Under the pieces are notes generated by a model that was not told the DNA's origin, did no database searches, and saw only the letters and a program-made list of their open reading frames with translations. Below are positions 52,669 through 61,708 of a DNA stretch of 64,000 nucleotides, piece by piece (the stretch's first letter is position 1; each line of letters opens with the position of its first letter). The stretch is from positions 744,001-808,000 of the forward strand of contig OX638316.1 of assembly GCA_951812525.1 (NCBI GenBank), read 5' to 3'. Source of the stretch: an uncultured Poribacteria bacterium (lineage in GTDB: Bacteria; Poribacteria; WGA-4E; WGA-3G). The position numbers and the translations under genes are program-made.

Positions 52669-54498
52669 ATGCAAACGCGCTTCTCCCAACTCAGCCATCA
52701 CTTATACGTCCATCACGGACATGTCAACACGGGAATTCTGCGTGCCGGAGACCGCGGCCTTCTTATCGATCCGGGCGGGGCTAACCTCCACACTACACTC
52801 GCAGAATTGGGCATCACCAGCATTGAGCAAATCCTCTTCACCCACCACCATCGCGATAACACAGCAGGTTATTGGATACCTATCAACGCCCGCGTCGGCG
52901 TCCCAGCGAAAGAGGCGGCATGGTTTGCCGAGGTCGAGACCTTTTGGAACGACCCACAATACCGATGGCACCTCTACAACTACCGCCCGCATAACCTTAT
53001 GCTCGCCGATGCCATCCGTGTGGACGATACCTATACCGAAGAGGCAGAGATTAAGTGGGGTCCAGCATCACTGAAAGTCCTTGAAACGCCGGGACATACC
53101 GATGAAAGCGTCACTTATCTTATTGATGTCGATGGTGAACGCTTCGCCTTCTCCGGGGATCTTATCTATGATGAAGGCATGTTGTGGGAACTCTACAGTT
53201 TGCAAAAAGGACAACAGACCAGTGACTACCACGGGTTCCTTGGTGCGAGAGACGAACTGATAGAGAGTCTTGGAAAGGTTAGGCAGACATCACCGACAGC
53301 ACTCATACCAACGCACGGCGTTGTTATGAAGGAACCCGATAGGTCAATCGACGCACTTTTTCATCAATTGGAACACTGCTACGATAAGTACGTCGCTATC
53401 TCCGCACTTCGCCACTACTTTCCGAAACTTTTTACTGAGTTTGAAGGACGTGCCGGACACATGCCTATCCGAGAGGGTAAACCGCCACCTGAATTCTTAC
53501 GCCATTTCGGTACAACGTGGCTCATCATCTCCGAAAACGGAGAGGCGTTCGTGATGGATTGCGGCTCACCGCATGTAATCAAACAGATCCAGCAGTTGCA
53601 AGCAAACAGCGAAATCTCAGAAGTCACTCAGTTTTGGGTGACCCACTACCACGATGACCACGTTGATGCCATCCCTGAATTTCAGACAACTTTCCCGTGT
53701 GAAACGATAACCGACACAGTCGTCGCACAGGTTATAACAAATCCGACCGGCTTCCGACTTCCCTGTATTTCACCCGCTATTACGCGAGTAGATCGCATCA
53801 CCCGTGATGGCGATTCTTGGGACTGGAATGAGTTCACTATGACAGCCTATCATTTTCCAGGGCAAACCTATTACCACGGTGGTCTACTCGTTGAGGGACG
53901 CGGCGTACGGATGTTTTTTGCGGGTGACTCCTTCACAATGGCAGGAATTGACGACTACTGTTCTGGCAATCGAAACCTACTTGGTGAAGATGCCGGTTAT
54001 GAAAAATGTCTACGACTGATTCAGAAACTCAAACCCACACATATTTTTAACTGCCATGTTGATCCAGCGTTTGATTTTACCGATGCCGAAATCCAGTATA
54101 TGCTGAACACACTCGCCGAACGCGAAAAATGCTACACTGCTCTTTTTCCTTGGGACCACGCGAACTACGGTATGGACGAACACTGGGTTCGTTGTTATCC
54201 TTATGAACAGGAAGTCGAACGAGGTGAAACAGCGCAGTTACGCGTGGAGATAACAAACCACTCATCTGAATCGCGCATGGCAACCGCCCAACCGATTCTC
54301 CCGTCATCGTGGGATGTGGAAATTGCTCCCGCGGAAACAACGATTCCACCGAAAGCAGATAGATACATTGATTTCTCCATTCCTATTCCACAACACTGCG
54401 AAGCATTGGGACGAACTGTTGTGCCTGTGGATATTACTTACAACGCTCGTCCGCTGGGTCAATTTCGAGAAGCAATTTTTGTTCTCACAGGAGGTTAG
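52669..54498 (+). CDS. Tandem metallo-beta-lactamase-fold hydrolase
   Basis: A 609-residue protein with two metallo-beta-lactamase-like halves. Half one (about 1-245) has FTHHHRDNTAGYW (HxHxDN) and ETPGHTDESVTYLI. Half two (about 290-505) has WVTHYHDDHVDAIPEF (HxHxDH) and HFPGQTYYHGGLLV, with a further FNCHVDPAF. The last 100 residues are a beta-sandwich (NEW3-like) domain. Each half keeps metal-binding motifs. Probably a cytoplasmic hydrolase; substrate unknown. Only 6 bases precede the VOC gene. Confidence 0.88.
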   Translation: MQTRFSQLSHHLYVHHGHVNTGILRAGDRGLLIDPGGANLHTTLAELGITSIEQILFTHHHRDNTAGYWIPINARVGVPAKEAAWFAEVETFWNDPQYRWHLYNYRPHNLMLADAIRVDDTYTEEAEIKWGPASLKVLETPGHTDESVTYLIDVDGERFAFSGDLIYDEGMLWELYSLQKGQQTSDYHGFLGARDELIESLGKVRQTSPTALIPTHGVVMKEPDRSIDALFHQLEHCYDKYVAISALRHYFPKLFTEFEGRAGHMPIREGKPPPEFLRHFGTTWLIISENGEAFVMDCGSPHVIKQIQQLQANSEISEVTQFWVTHYHDDHVDAIPEFQTTFPCETITDTVVAQVITNPTGFRLPCISPAITRVDRITRDGDSWDWNEFTMTAYHFPGQTYYHGGLLVEGRGVRMFFAGDSFTMAGIDDYCSGNRNLLGEDAGYEKCLRLIQKLKPTHIFNCHVDPAFDFTDAEIQYMLNTLAEREKCYTALFPWDHANYGMDEHWVRCYPYEQEVERGETAQLRVEITNHSSESRMATAQPILPSSWDVEIAPAETTIPPKADRYIDFSIPIPQHCEALGRTVVPVDITYNARPLGQFREAIFVLTGG

Positions 54499-54504
54499 AA
54501 GAAC

Positions 54505-54924
54505 GTGCTAAACTTATCGCATCCCACCATTGACATCGCCATTACCTGCAGTAATTTCGCCGAATCACTGGACTTCTATCATAACAAGTTAGGACTCGAA
54601 ATTGTGTTGGAACTGGAAATACCGGATGGTCTTGCCCGCGATGTAGGACTTGCGCCAACAGGTTTTCGGCAGGTCCGCCTTAAGGCAGGTAACACGCTCA
54701 TAAAACTGATGGATATCGAATCACCACCGCCGACACCCGCGGACGAATTTTCGGCGGGTGTCCGCTGGCTCACTTTTTTTCTTAACGATATTCAGGACAC
54801 GATCGAAAATCTAAAACAGAACGGTGTCGAATTTTTATCCGAACCCATAAGCGCACCCGATGCTGTAGGTGTTGCATGCGCGAAGGATCCGGACGGTATC
54901 CTGATTGAACTCGTTGAGATATAA
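54505..54924 (+). CDS. VOC superfamily (glyoxalase-like) protein
   Basis: A 139-residue vicinal-oxygen-chelate-fold protein: ITCSNFAESLDFYHNKLGLE at the start, VRLKAGNTLIKLMD in the middle, and KDPDGILIELVEI at the end with the last metal-ligand Glu. Members are lyases, dioxygenases or resistance proteins. It lies between the metallo-beta-lactamase and PhyH genes with gaps of only 6 and 8 bases, so it is part of one operon; substrate unknown. Confidence 0.9.
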   Translation: MLNLSHPTIDIAITCSNFAESLDFYHNKLGLEIVLELEIPDGLARDVGLAPTGFRQVRLKAGNTLIKLMDIESPPPTPADEFSAGVRWLTFFLNDIQDTIENLKQNGVEFLSEPISAPDAVGVACAKDPDGILIELVEI

Positions 54925-54932
54925 GAGATATT

Positions 54933-55820
54933 ATGAAAACATTGACCGATTCCCAAATCCACGATTTTAACGAAAACGGCTACCTACTAATCAAAGATGC
55001 GCTTGCTCCGAGCGACCTAAATCCGCTCATAGCAGAGTTTGAAGAAATTGTTGATACCGGTGCAGCACAACTTTATGCAGAAGGCGAGATCGACTCCGAA
55101 TTCAAAACGGAAGGGTTTGACACGCGTTTGGCAAAAATTACGGCGCAGTCACCTGCCGTGTTTCAGAAACTGTTCAGTGGTGCACACACAGGTCCAGCAC
55201 TCTTTGATCTACTCGTCAATCCGAAGTTGCTTGACATCGCCGAGTCGCTCGTTGGACCTGAGATTATGTGTCACCCAGCATACCGAGTACGTCCTAAACT
55301 CCCTGAACATGACCGGACGCTTGTCCCGTGGCATCAAGACGCCGGTTATATGGAACCCAAATGCGATTCGGTGTTACAACTCACCATCTGGCTTCCGTTG
55401 ATAGATGCGACTGTTGAAAATGGTTGTATGGAAGTCATTCCGCATGCCCACCGTGATGGCGTTTTCCGACATCAAAGCGTTCCAGAACGCTTCTATCTTG
55501 AGATACCGCCAGATGAATTGCCCGAAGTCGAGCCAGTAGTGGTCCCTGTCAAATTTGGCAGTGTTCTCCTATTTACCAATCTCACACCGCACCGTTCCAT
55601 TCCAAATATCAGTCACCAAGTTAGATGGAGTATTGATACACGCTATCAGGATGCAGCGAAACCGACCGGCTATCAACCGGAAGCAGGCTTTCTTGCACGA
55701 AGCCGAATCCATCCCGAAGATGTTGTGACCACACCCGAAGCGTTTAAGCGGGTCCGCGATGAGCATCAACCCGGTCCCGGTCCAAATAGGTGGGCAAAGA
55801 AGGAGGCAAGTGATGCGTAA
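54933..55820 (+). CDS. Phytanoyl-CoA dioxygenase family protein
   Basis: A 295-residue Fe(II)/2-oxoglutarate-dependent oxygenase of the PhyH family. The metal motif HQD is in VPWHQDAGYMEPK, the distal His in LTPHRSIPNIS, and the 2-oxoglutarate Arg about ten residues later. Members hydroxylate small molecules. Substrate unknown. Overlaps the next gene by 8 bases. Confidence 0.91.
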   Translation: MKTLTDSQIHDFNENGYLLIKDALAPSDLNPLIAEFEEIVDTGAAQLYAEGEIDSEFKTEGFDTRLAKITAQSPAVFQKLFSGAHTGPALFDLLVNPKLLDIAESLVGPEIMCHPAYRVRPKLPEHDRTLVPWHQDAGYMEPKCDSVLQLTIWLPLIDATVENGCMEVIPHAHRDGVFRHQSVPERFYLEIPPDELPEVEPVVVPVKFGSVLLFTNLTPHRSIPNISHQVRWSIDTRYQDAAKPTGYQPEAGFLARSRIHPEDVVTTPEAFKRVRDEHQPGPGPNRWAKKEASDA

Positions 55821-56304
55821 TTTTCGAGGGTTTTCCCCTCTTTTTATCGCGCTAATACTGTTCATGAGCGGAGCCAGACCTTCAACCGAAGTTCCAAAGC
55901 CTGAAGAGGTTAAACTCCGAGGTAACATCGTATGTTTAGCGGAAGAGATGCATACCCACTACAATGTAGAACTCTTTAAATCCCATGATCACATTTACGG
56001 TGTCAAAACAGAGGAAAGCAAATACTACACTCTACTACGGACATCGTTAGCTGAAGCTTTCTTCGTTGACGAGCAACTGCATGAGAAAAACCTAATCCTC
56101 AACGGTCGCGTCTTTCCAAACACGCAATTACTGGAGATAACCCGATTTTTGTCTATCAAGGATGGGGTTGTACATGAACTCTACTACTACTGCGATACGT
56201 GCTACATCCGTTTTGTTGCCCCAGGGAATTGCGACTGTTGCCAAGCACCGGTTGTCCTCATTGAGAAACCGCTAAACGTCGATTCAACAATACCGTCGCC
56301 GTAG
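55813..56304 (+). CDS. Exported hypothetical protein with C-terminal Cys cluster
   Basis: A 163-residue protein with a short hydrophobic N-terminus (SPLFIALILFMSGA). The mature part contains EEMHTHYNVELFKSHDH and a Cys-rich end (YYCDTCYIRFVAPGNCDCCQ) with CxxC and CDCC, suggesting bound metal. No family recognised. Start at 55813, preceded by AAGGAGG; it overlaps the PhyH gene end. Confidence 0.75.
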   Translation: MRNFRGFSPLFIALILFMSGARPSTEVPKPEEVKLRGNIVCLAEEMHTHYNVELFKSHDHIYGVKTEESKYYTLLRTSLAEAFFVDEQLHEKNLILNGRVFPNTQLLEITRFLSIKDGVVHELYYYCDTCYIRFVAPGNCDCCQAPVVLIEKPLNVDSTIPSP

Positions 56305-56350
56305 AAGTAGACACCTGCGCTAAACTATCACGAAAAGAGAATGCTTCATC

Positions 56351-57268
56351 ATGTCTAACAGGGTAAAATTAAGAGTGCCGTTTGCCTTTGATAATGAAAA
56401 ACAGTTGTACGACCCCCAGGCAGCAGAAAAAGGAAAACACTATTTTTGTCCTGCCTGTCAAGATACTGTCATCCTCAGAAAAGGCGAGATCAAAACAGCC
56501 CACTTTGCCCACAAAACGAGTGAGACTTGTAACCAAGAAACTATCCTCCACAAGACTGCCAAACAGCTTATTGTCCAAGTTATCTCTGATTGGAAATTGG
56601 GTAAAACAGATCCTCCTATACTGAGGAGATCATGCGAAATCTGCCGTAAATCCGTAGATCAACCTTTACCAGACAAAGTAGAGTATGCAGTGTTGGAACA
56701 CCGTGTCACTAATGGTTTTGTTATAGATGTCGCTCTAATGGTTGAAAACGAGCCTGCAGCCGCGATAGAAATAAGGGTCACTCATGCCGTTGATGAAAAT
56801 AAGGCAAAATCACTTTCGATACCATTTATTGAAGTGGAAGGACAAACAGTTATAAAAAATCCCACTGTTCTTGAGCCAATTCGAGACCATTTTTTGTCGT
56901 TTACTTGCGGCCCATGTAAAAAAGCCAAAGCACGATTTCACGTCAAAGTTAATAATGTTGCCAAACAAACTGATGTTGAACTCCCTAATCATTACTACCG
57001 ATATGGATTCTGTGAATGTTGGAAGTGTAAACGCGAAATTATTGTATTTGCCTGGCCTAAAGCATCTGAGTGGGATAACTCTGCCCCTAAAGTGAAACCG
57101 ATACCACGAACGATTCAATATCGTTATTCAAAAACTGTGAGTGGGAAGTATTGGGCTAACACTTGTCCACGCTGTAACTCTATTCAGGGAGATTGGTTTT
57201 TATTTTCTGACCCTGATGGTCCGTTTTTTGGAATTCGCTGCGAAAAAAAATTCGCAAGATGCATATAA
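56351..57268 (+). CDS. CoiA-like nuclease-family protein, possible frameshift at its 3' end
   Basis: A 305-residue protein of the competence CoiA-like type. An N-terminal zinc-binding motif (YFCPACQDTVILRKGEIKTA, HFAHK, ETC) leads to a PD-(D/E)xK-like nuclease core (FVIDVALMVENEP, AAIEIRVTH), although the usual Lys is Arg. More Cys pairs follow (CEICRK, CGPCKK, CECWKC, CPRCN). CoiA aids DNA uptake in Gram-positive bacteria; here it may be a DNA-processing or defence protein. It ends in an A8 run (57243-57250). With 7 A, the frame continues for 26 more natural-looking residues to 57329. Confidence 0.72.
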   Translation: MSNRVKLRVPFAFDNEKQLYDPQAAEKGKHYFCPACQDTVILRKGEIKTAHFAHKTSETCNQETILHKTAKQLIVQVISDWKLGKTDPPILRRSCEICRKSVDQPLPDKVEYAVLEHRVTNGFVIDVALMVENEPAAAIEIRVTHAVDENKAKSLSIPFIEVEGQTVIKNPTVLEPIRDHFLSFTCGPCKKAKARFHVKVNNVAKQTDVELPNHYYRYGFCECWKCKREIIVFAWPKASEWDNSAPKVKPIPRTIQYRYSKTVSGKYWANTCPRCNSIQGDWFLFSDPDGPFFGIRCEKKFARCI

Positions 57269-57413
57269 TATGGATATGCAAAATATCATCGGTTACGCAG
57301 TATACAACGGGATGCTTGAAGAAAATTGAAGTTCCATAAAAAAGAAAGCGTGAATGAACAGAATTTGGTTACACTTCCAAACGCTTTCAGACTTTACTCC
57401 TGAAGGGGAAAAA

Positions 57414-58607
57414 ATGGAAAAACGATCCAAAATCGCTGCGATTGCGACAATTTATCACAAATACTCGCACGCCCAGCACATCGTCGATCGATTTTTAGAA
57501 GGCTACGGATGGAACAGCCGACACCACTATCCACCGATGGATCTTGTCTCCCTCCACGTCGAACAGGTTGAAGACAACGACCTCAGCCGTGAACGGTTAG
57601 AGCGTTTTCCGTCAGTGAAAGGGTATCCCACCATCGCGGAAGCACTCACCCTCGGCGGCGAGGAATTGGCTGTTGATGGTGTGCTACTCGTCGGCGAACA
57701 CGGTGAATATCCGACCAACGAAAAGGGACAACGCCTCTATCCGCGCTATGAACACTTCAAGCAGATGGCTGAGGTATTTGAAAAAAGTGGACGCGGTGTG
57801 CCAGCATTTAACGACAAACATCTCTCATGGAATTGGGAGTGGGCGCGTGAGATGTACGATACCTCTCAAAACATGGACTTCGCATTTATGGCGGGATCTT
57901 CGCTCCCTGTTACGTGGCGTACGCCTTCCATTGACATGCCTCTTGGGGTATCGGTCTCCGAGGCGGTATGTGTCGGTTACGGCGGTGTGGATAGTTACGA
58001 TTTCCACGCTCTGGAAACCTTGCAATGTATGGTAGAACGGCGAGAAGGCGGTGAAAGCGGGGTCAAATGGTTGCAGGCATATCGCGGCGAGGCGTTCTGG
58101 GAAGCACACCATACCGAACTCTGGTCTCGTGAACTCTTCGAAACCGCTCTATGTCGGAGCCATACGCTCACACCATCACGTTCTGGGTTCAATAATCCAT
58201 TTCCAAATCTCGATGAGTTGAAGGAAATTGTAAAAGACCCAATAGCCTATCAATACGAACACAACGACGGGTTGAAATCTACAATGATTCTGATGAATGG
58301 ATTGGTACAGGATTTCAATTTCGCCGCTTATATCGGGTCGAACGACGAAATCCTTTCAACACAGATGTATCTACCGATGCCTCCTGCCCGGACGACGTTG
58401 GCAAACTTCTTCTCACCGCTGGTCAACAATATCGAGAAAATGTTTTTGACAGACGAGGCAACTTATCCGGTCGAACGCACCTTATTGACAACAGGACTTG
58501 TTGCAGCAGGTGTTGATAGCCTTTTTGCCGAGAGCACAAAACAAGAAACACCGCATTTAGACATTGCCTATCAACCGACTGAAGAATCAACCTTCTGGAG
58601 GACATAA
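57414..58607 (+). CDS. Uncharacterised protein, tandem paralog A
   Basis: A 397-residue soluble protein of unknown family. It begins with a Rossmann-like KIAAIATIYHKYSHAQHIVD and has a central LLVGEHGEYPTNEKGQ, RYEHFKQM and FNDKHLSWNWEWA, then AGSSLPVTWRTPS. The neighbour at 58612 has matching segments in the same order, so they arose by duplication. The shared set (SHAQH, GEHG, NDKHLS, GSSLPVTWR) probably marks a catalytic or ligand site. Start at 57414 after AAGGGGAAAAA; the frame from 57354 adds 20 residues. Four bases separate the two genes. Confidence 0.78.
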   Translation: MEKRSKIAAIATIYHKYSHAQHIVDRFLEGYGWNSRHHYPPMDLVSLHVEQVEDNDLSRERLERFPSVKGYPTIAEALTLGGEELAVDGVLLVGEHGEYPTNEKGQRLYPRYEHFKQMAEVFEKSGRGVPAFNDKHLSWNWEWAREMYDTSQNMDFAFMAGSSLPVTWRTPSIDMPLGVSVSEAVCVGYGGVDSYDFHALETLQCMVERREGGESGVKWLQAYRGEAFWEAHHTELWSRELFETALCRSHTLTPSRSGFNNPFPNLDELKEIVKDPIAYQYEHNDGLKSTMILMNGLVQDFNFAAYIGSNDEILSTQMYLPMPPARTTLANFFSPLVNNIEKMFLTDEATYPVERTLLTTGLVAAGVDSLFAESTKQETPHLDIAYQPTEESTFWRT

Positions 58608-58611
58608 AGCC

Positions 58612-59787
58612 ATGAAACGAATTGCTGTTATCGCTACCATCTATCGTTACCTATCGCATGCACAGCACTTCGCCGATCGGTTTCTCGTCGGCTATCCGAC
58701 TGAGGGCAGATGGCATCGTCCGAATATGAAAGTAGTCTCATTGTTCGTTGACCAAAAGCCAGAAGGCGATCAGAGCATTGATCGGGCAAGAGAATTCGGT
58801 TTCTCCGTCTATCCCACTATTGCTGAAGCCCTCCGGTGTGGCGGCGACAAACTCGCTGTAGACGCTGTCCTCCTTATCGGTGAACACGGTGATTATCCAC
58901 ACAACGAGAAAAATCAGGTGCTCTATCCACGGTATGAATTTTTCAAGGAGTGCGTCAAAGTCTTCGAGGCAGACGGTCGTGCCGTGCCGATCTATAACGA
59001 TAAACATCTCTCCTATAGTTTCGAGAAAGCGAAGGAGATGGTGGACGACGGACATCGCCTCGGTTTTGGGGTTTTAGCAGGTTCATCGTTACCGGTTACG
59101 TGGCGATTGCCGGATGTTGAACTGCCATTGGAGTGTGAAATAGAAGAGGCACTCATGGTAGGGGTTGGCGGTTCCGATCCTATGGATTATCACGCCTTAG
59201 AAGCGATGCAATGTATGATAGAGCGTCGAAAGGGTGGCGAAACAGGGGTCGCTGCTGTGCAACTCATTGACGGTGATGCTGTTTGGCAAGCAGCCGAAGA
59301 AGGACGTTGGTCTCACACGCTTTTAGAAGCTGCGCTCTCTCGAAGCGATACACCGTGCGGCTTGACGGTTGAAGATGGTAGAACGCAGGATCTACTTGGC
59401 ACTGGCGAACTTCAGCGACTTGTTGAAAATCCATCCGCCTATTTCATTGAATATAACGACGGTTTGCAGGCAACGCTCCTTATGCTCAACGGTGCAGTGC
59501 GGGACTACTGTTTTGCTGCGCAACTGAAGAACGAACCGGTGCCGGTGTCCACACAGTTTTTCCTAACACCGACCCCGAACGTCACCTATTCTGCGTGTCT
59601 CATTGCCAAAATTGAGGAACTTTTTGAAACGGGTGTCGCACCGTACCCAGCGGAGCGGACGTTGATAGTAAGCGGTGCCTTGGAAAGCTGTCTAACTTCA
59701 CGTATCCAAGGAAATATCCGTTTAGAGACACCACATCTTAATGTTGTATATCGCGCACCTGCGGAATCGCAGCATGCGCGGTGTTAA
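58612..59787 (+). CDS. Uncharacterised protein, tandem paralog B
   Basis: A 391-residue paralog of the protein upstream. The matching segments are RIAVIATIYRYLSHAQHFAD, LLIGEHGDYPHNEKNQ, YNDKHLSYSFEKA and AGSSLPVTWRLPD, in the same order. GGAGG lies 9 bases before the ATG at 58612; the frame from 58564 overlaps the upstream gene. The two probably form a heteromer or act on related substrates. No known family recognised. A hairpin terminator follows. Confidence 0.78.
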   Translation: MKRIAVIATIYRYLSHAQHFADRFLVGYPTEGRWHRPNMKVVSLFVDQKPEGDQSIDRAREFGFSVYPTIAEALRCGGDKLAVDAVLLIGEHGDYPHNEKNQVLYPRYEFFKECVKVFEADGRAVPIYNDKHLSYSFEKAKEMVDDGHRLGFGVLAGSSLPVTWRLPDVELPLECEIEEALMVGVGGSDPMDYHALEAMQCMIERRKGGETGVAAVQLIDGDAVWQAAEEGRWSHTLLEAALSRSDTPCGLTVEDGRTQDLLGTGELQRLVENPSAYFIEYNDGLQATLLMLNGAVRDYCFAAQLKNEPVPVSTQFFLTPTPNVTYSACLIAKIEELFETGVAPYPAERTLIVSGALESCLTSRIQGNIRLETPHLNVVYRAPAESQHARC

Positions 59788-59795
59788 TAACGTAA

Positions 59796-59820
59796 GGGCG
59801 GGGTCCGTGCCCGCCCATTT
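59796..59820 (+). terminator. GC-rich hairpin terminator
   Basis: GGGCGGG (59796-59802) and CCCGCCC (59810-59816) form a perfect stem, followed by ATTTTAAAT. It separates two convergent genes. Confidence 0.7.
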
Positions 59821-59856
59821 TAAATCAAAATCAACTTTTAGCCTTACAGAAGGCAC

Positions 59857-61578
59857 CTACTTCCGAATCAACATCTTCCGCGTTGCAGTGAAATCTCCGG
59901 CTTTGAGGGTATAGAAATAGATACCACTCGCAACAGGCTCACCGAGTTCATTTTTGCCATCCCAATACGCCGATCGGCTTTTACTCTGATATACACCGGC
60001 AGGTTGATGTCCTAACGCCAAGGTCCGAACCAAAGTGCCGTTCACAGAATAGATTCTCAATGTGACATCAGTAGGTTTGGAGAGTTGATACGGAATCCAT
60101 GTCTCTGGATTGAATGGATTCGGATAATTGAACAACAGAACAGTCTCTTTCGGGGTCAACATCGCGAGAAGTTGTTCCAATACGAGAAGCCCACGCTGAA
60201 AAGCAGGATCAGTAAGATTTACTTGCAGCGTTTGACGCAGCCACGTTTCCACTTGCTTTCTTGTAGGAGTGATTTCCAAATTGTAACCCGATACTGACGG
60301 CGCACCTGGAGTATCGCCTATCATCCCAGCAACCAACGTCAGATCTATGATATTCACCACACCATCCCCGTTGACATCCGTAATGGTGCGTCCAGTTTTC
60401 CCAAAACACCTCGAAACGAGTGTGAGGTCTTGGATGTTCACAACACCATCAGCGTTAACGTCTTCTCGCTTCCGTGTTTGTGCCGTGCTCTCTTCCTGAA
60501 TCAGCATCGTGAATTCCGAGAGGGCTGCTTCATTTTGAATTAAAGTTTGGAAGTCTGGGTCCCTAAAGAAACCTATGATCTCAGGGGTGTCTTTAATATA
60601 ATTTACAGACTCGGCATCTACACCAAATGTCCCGAGGAGTTCTGGACGCGCAACGATGATTTCAATGAATGCGGGGGTCAAAAGCGCACGATTTTCGGGT
60701 ATCTCAAGCCAGTTTAGGATATTCGGCAGCGTTCTATGAATTTTCGGTTGTTGAAACGTTTGTTTGTACCTATCAAACATTTGTGTTGCGAGTGTAACCT
60801 TTGGATAAGCAGTTGGTCGGGGCTCGTTGTTCGTAGGGAGAGTCGTCGTGAAATCTCGGGTATCCAGATAAATCTCAAAGAACATCCCCCAATTCCGTTC
60901 CTTATCACTGACCTTGACCAAGAGGAGATTATTACCGGCGTTTAGATCTACACGAAAGATGTCCTGAATTCCCGTTGTGCCTCTATTAACATCATTTATA
61001 TGTACGACTTCGCCATTGAGCCAGACTTTGACGGCATCATCACTTCCGACCCCCATCCGAATATTTCTCTGGTGCCGCGGTGAGACCACATTAATTAAGG
61101 CATACGCCGTATAGTAATCTAAATTCCTAGTATTGCTCAGCCCCACCGTATTAACCACTTCGTTGACATTGTCAGAATAGCATCCCAAAATCCAGAACAG
61201 ACAATCGACAGTCGGGCGGATGCGTCCGCGTGCCCACCGCAATTGCCCCACGGAATCATGTTCATTTATGCCGTGCTCAGCAACATAGCGTTCAGTAATC
61301 GCGCCTTGGCTGGTTATCGCGAGATAGTCCGTATTGATATTTGCACCTCTCGCAATCATCCACAGCCAAGGACCTTCTATATAAGCTTCCGTAGGAAGGC
61401 AAAAGATCCCTGTAAACAAAACAAAAACACCTACTAAAACGCATTTTGCGGGTAGTCTATATTCTGCTAAGACATAACAAAGCCTGTTCTGTGACCTTTT
61501 ACAGCAAGTCAGTCCATCGTTAGATAGCATATCTTGCGATGTGATTTGTAAACTATACCAAAAACGCTGTGGACTCAT
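59857..61578 (-). CDS. Secreted protein with dockerin pair and type-A sorting domain
   Basis: A 573-residue exported protein. A signal-like helix (residues about 46-62, CVLVGVFVLFTGIFC) follows a long charged region. Residues about 70-235 contain a PA14/CBM-like beta-sandwich (MGVGSDDAVKVWLNGEVVH, NLLLVKVSD). Ca-binding dockerin loops DVNADGVVNIQDL and DVNGDGVVNIIDL lie at about 370-420. The end (from about 483) is a sorting domain with NYPNPFNPETWIPYQL, as in the protein at 13834. AAGGAA precedes the ATG at 61578. Function unknown. Confidence 0.85.
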   Translation of the reverse strand: MSPQRFWYSLQITSQDMLSNDGLTCCKRSQNRLCYVLAEYRLPAKCVLVGVFVLFTGIFCLPTEAYIEGPWLWMIARGANINTDYLAITSQGAITERYVAEHGINEHDSVGQLRWARGRIRPTVDCLFWILGCYSDNVNEVVNTVGLSNTRNLDYYTAYALINVVSPRHQRNIRMGVGSDDAVKVWLNGEVVHINDVNRGTTGIQDIFRVDLNAGNNLLLVKVSDKERNWGMFFEIYLDTRDFTTTLPTNNEPRPTAYPKVTLATQMFDRYKQTFQQPKIHRTLPNILNWLEIPENRALLTPAFIEIIVARPELLGTFGVDAESVNYIKDTPEIIGFFRDPDFQTLIQNEAALSEFTMLIQEESTAQTRKREDVNADGVVNIQDLTLVSRCFGKTGRTITDVNGDGVVNIIDLTLVAGMIGDTPGAPSVSGYNLEITPTRKQVETWLRQTLQVNLTDPAFQRGLLVLEQLLAMLTPKETVLLFNYPNPFNPETWIPYQLSKPTDVTLRIYSVNGTLVRTLALGHQPAGVYQSKSRSAYWDGKNELGEPVASGIYFYTLKAGDFTATRKMLIRK

Positions 61579-61632
61579 GAGTGTTCCTTCCCAAAGGCAT
61601 TTCCTTACGAAAAACGAAGAAAGTTTAAAATA

Positions 61633-61661
61633 TTACACAAAACCTAATATTCTGCTATAAT
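61633..61661 (+). promoter_or_regulatory. Sigma-70-type promoter for the PEP-hydrolase-like gene
   Basis: -35 TTACAC (61633-61638), 17-base spacer, -10 TATAAT (61656-61661), 47 bases before the ATG at 61709. Confidence 0.65.
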
Positions 61662-61708
61662 CAAATAGTATATTATATCGAACAATGATACACAAGGAAT
61701 GAGTACTA

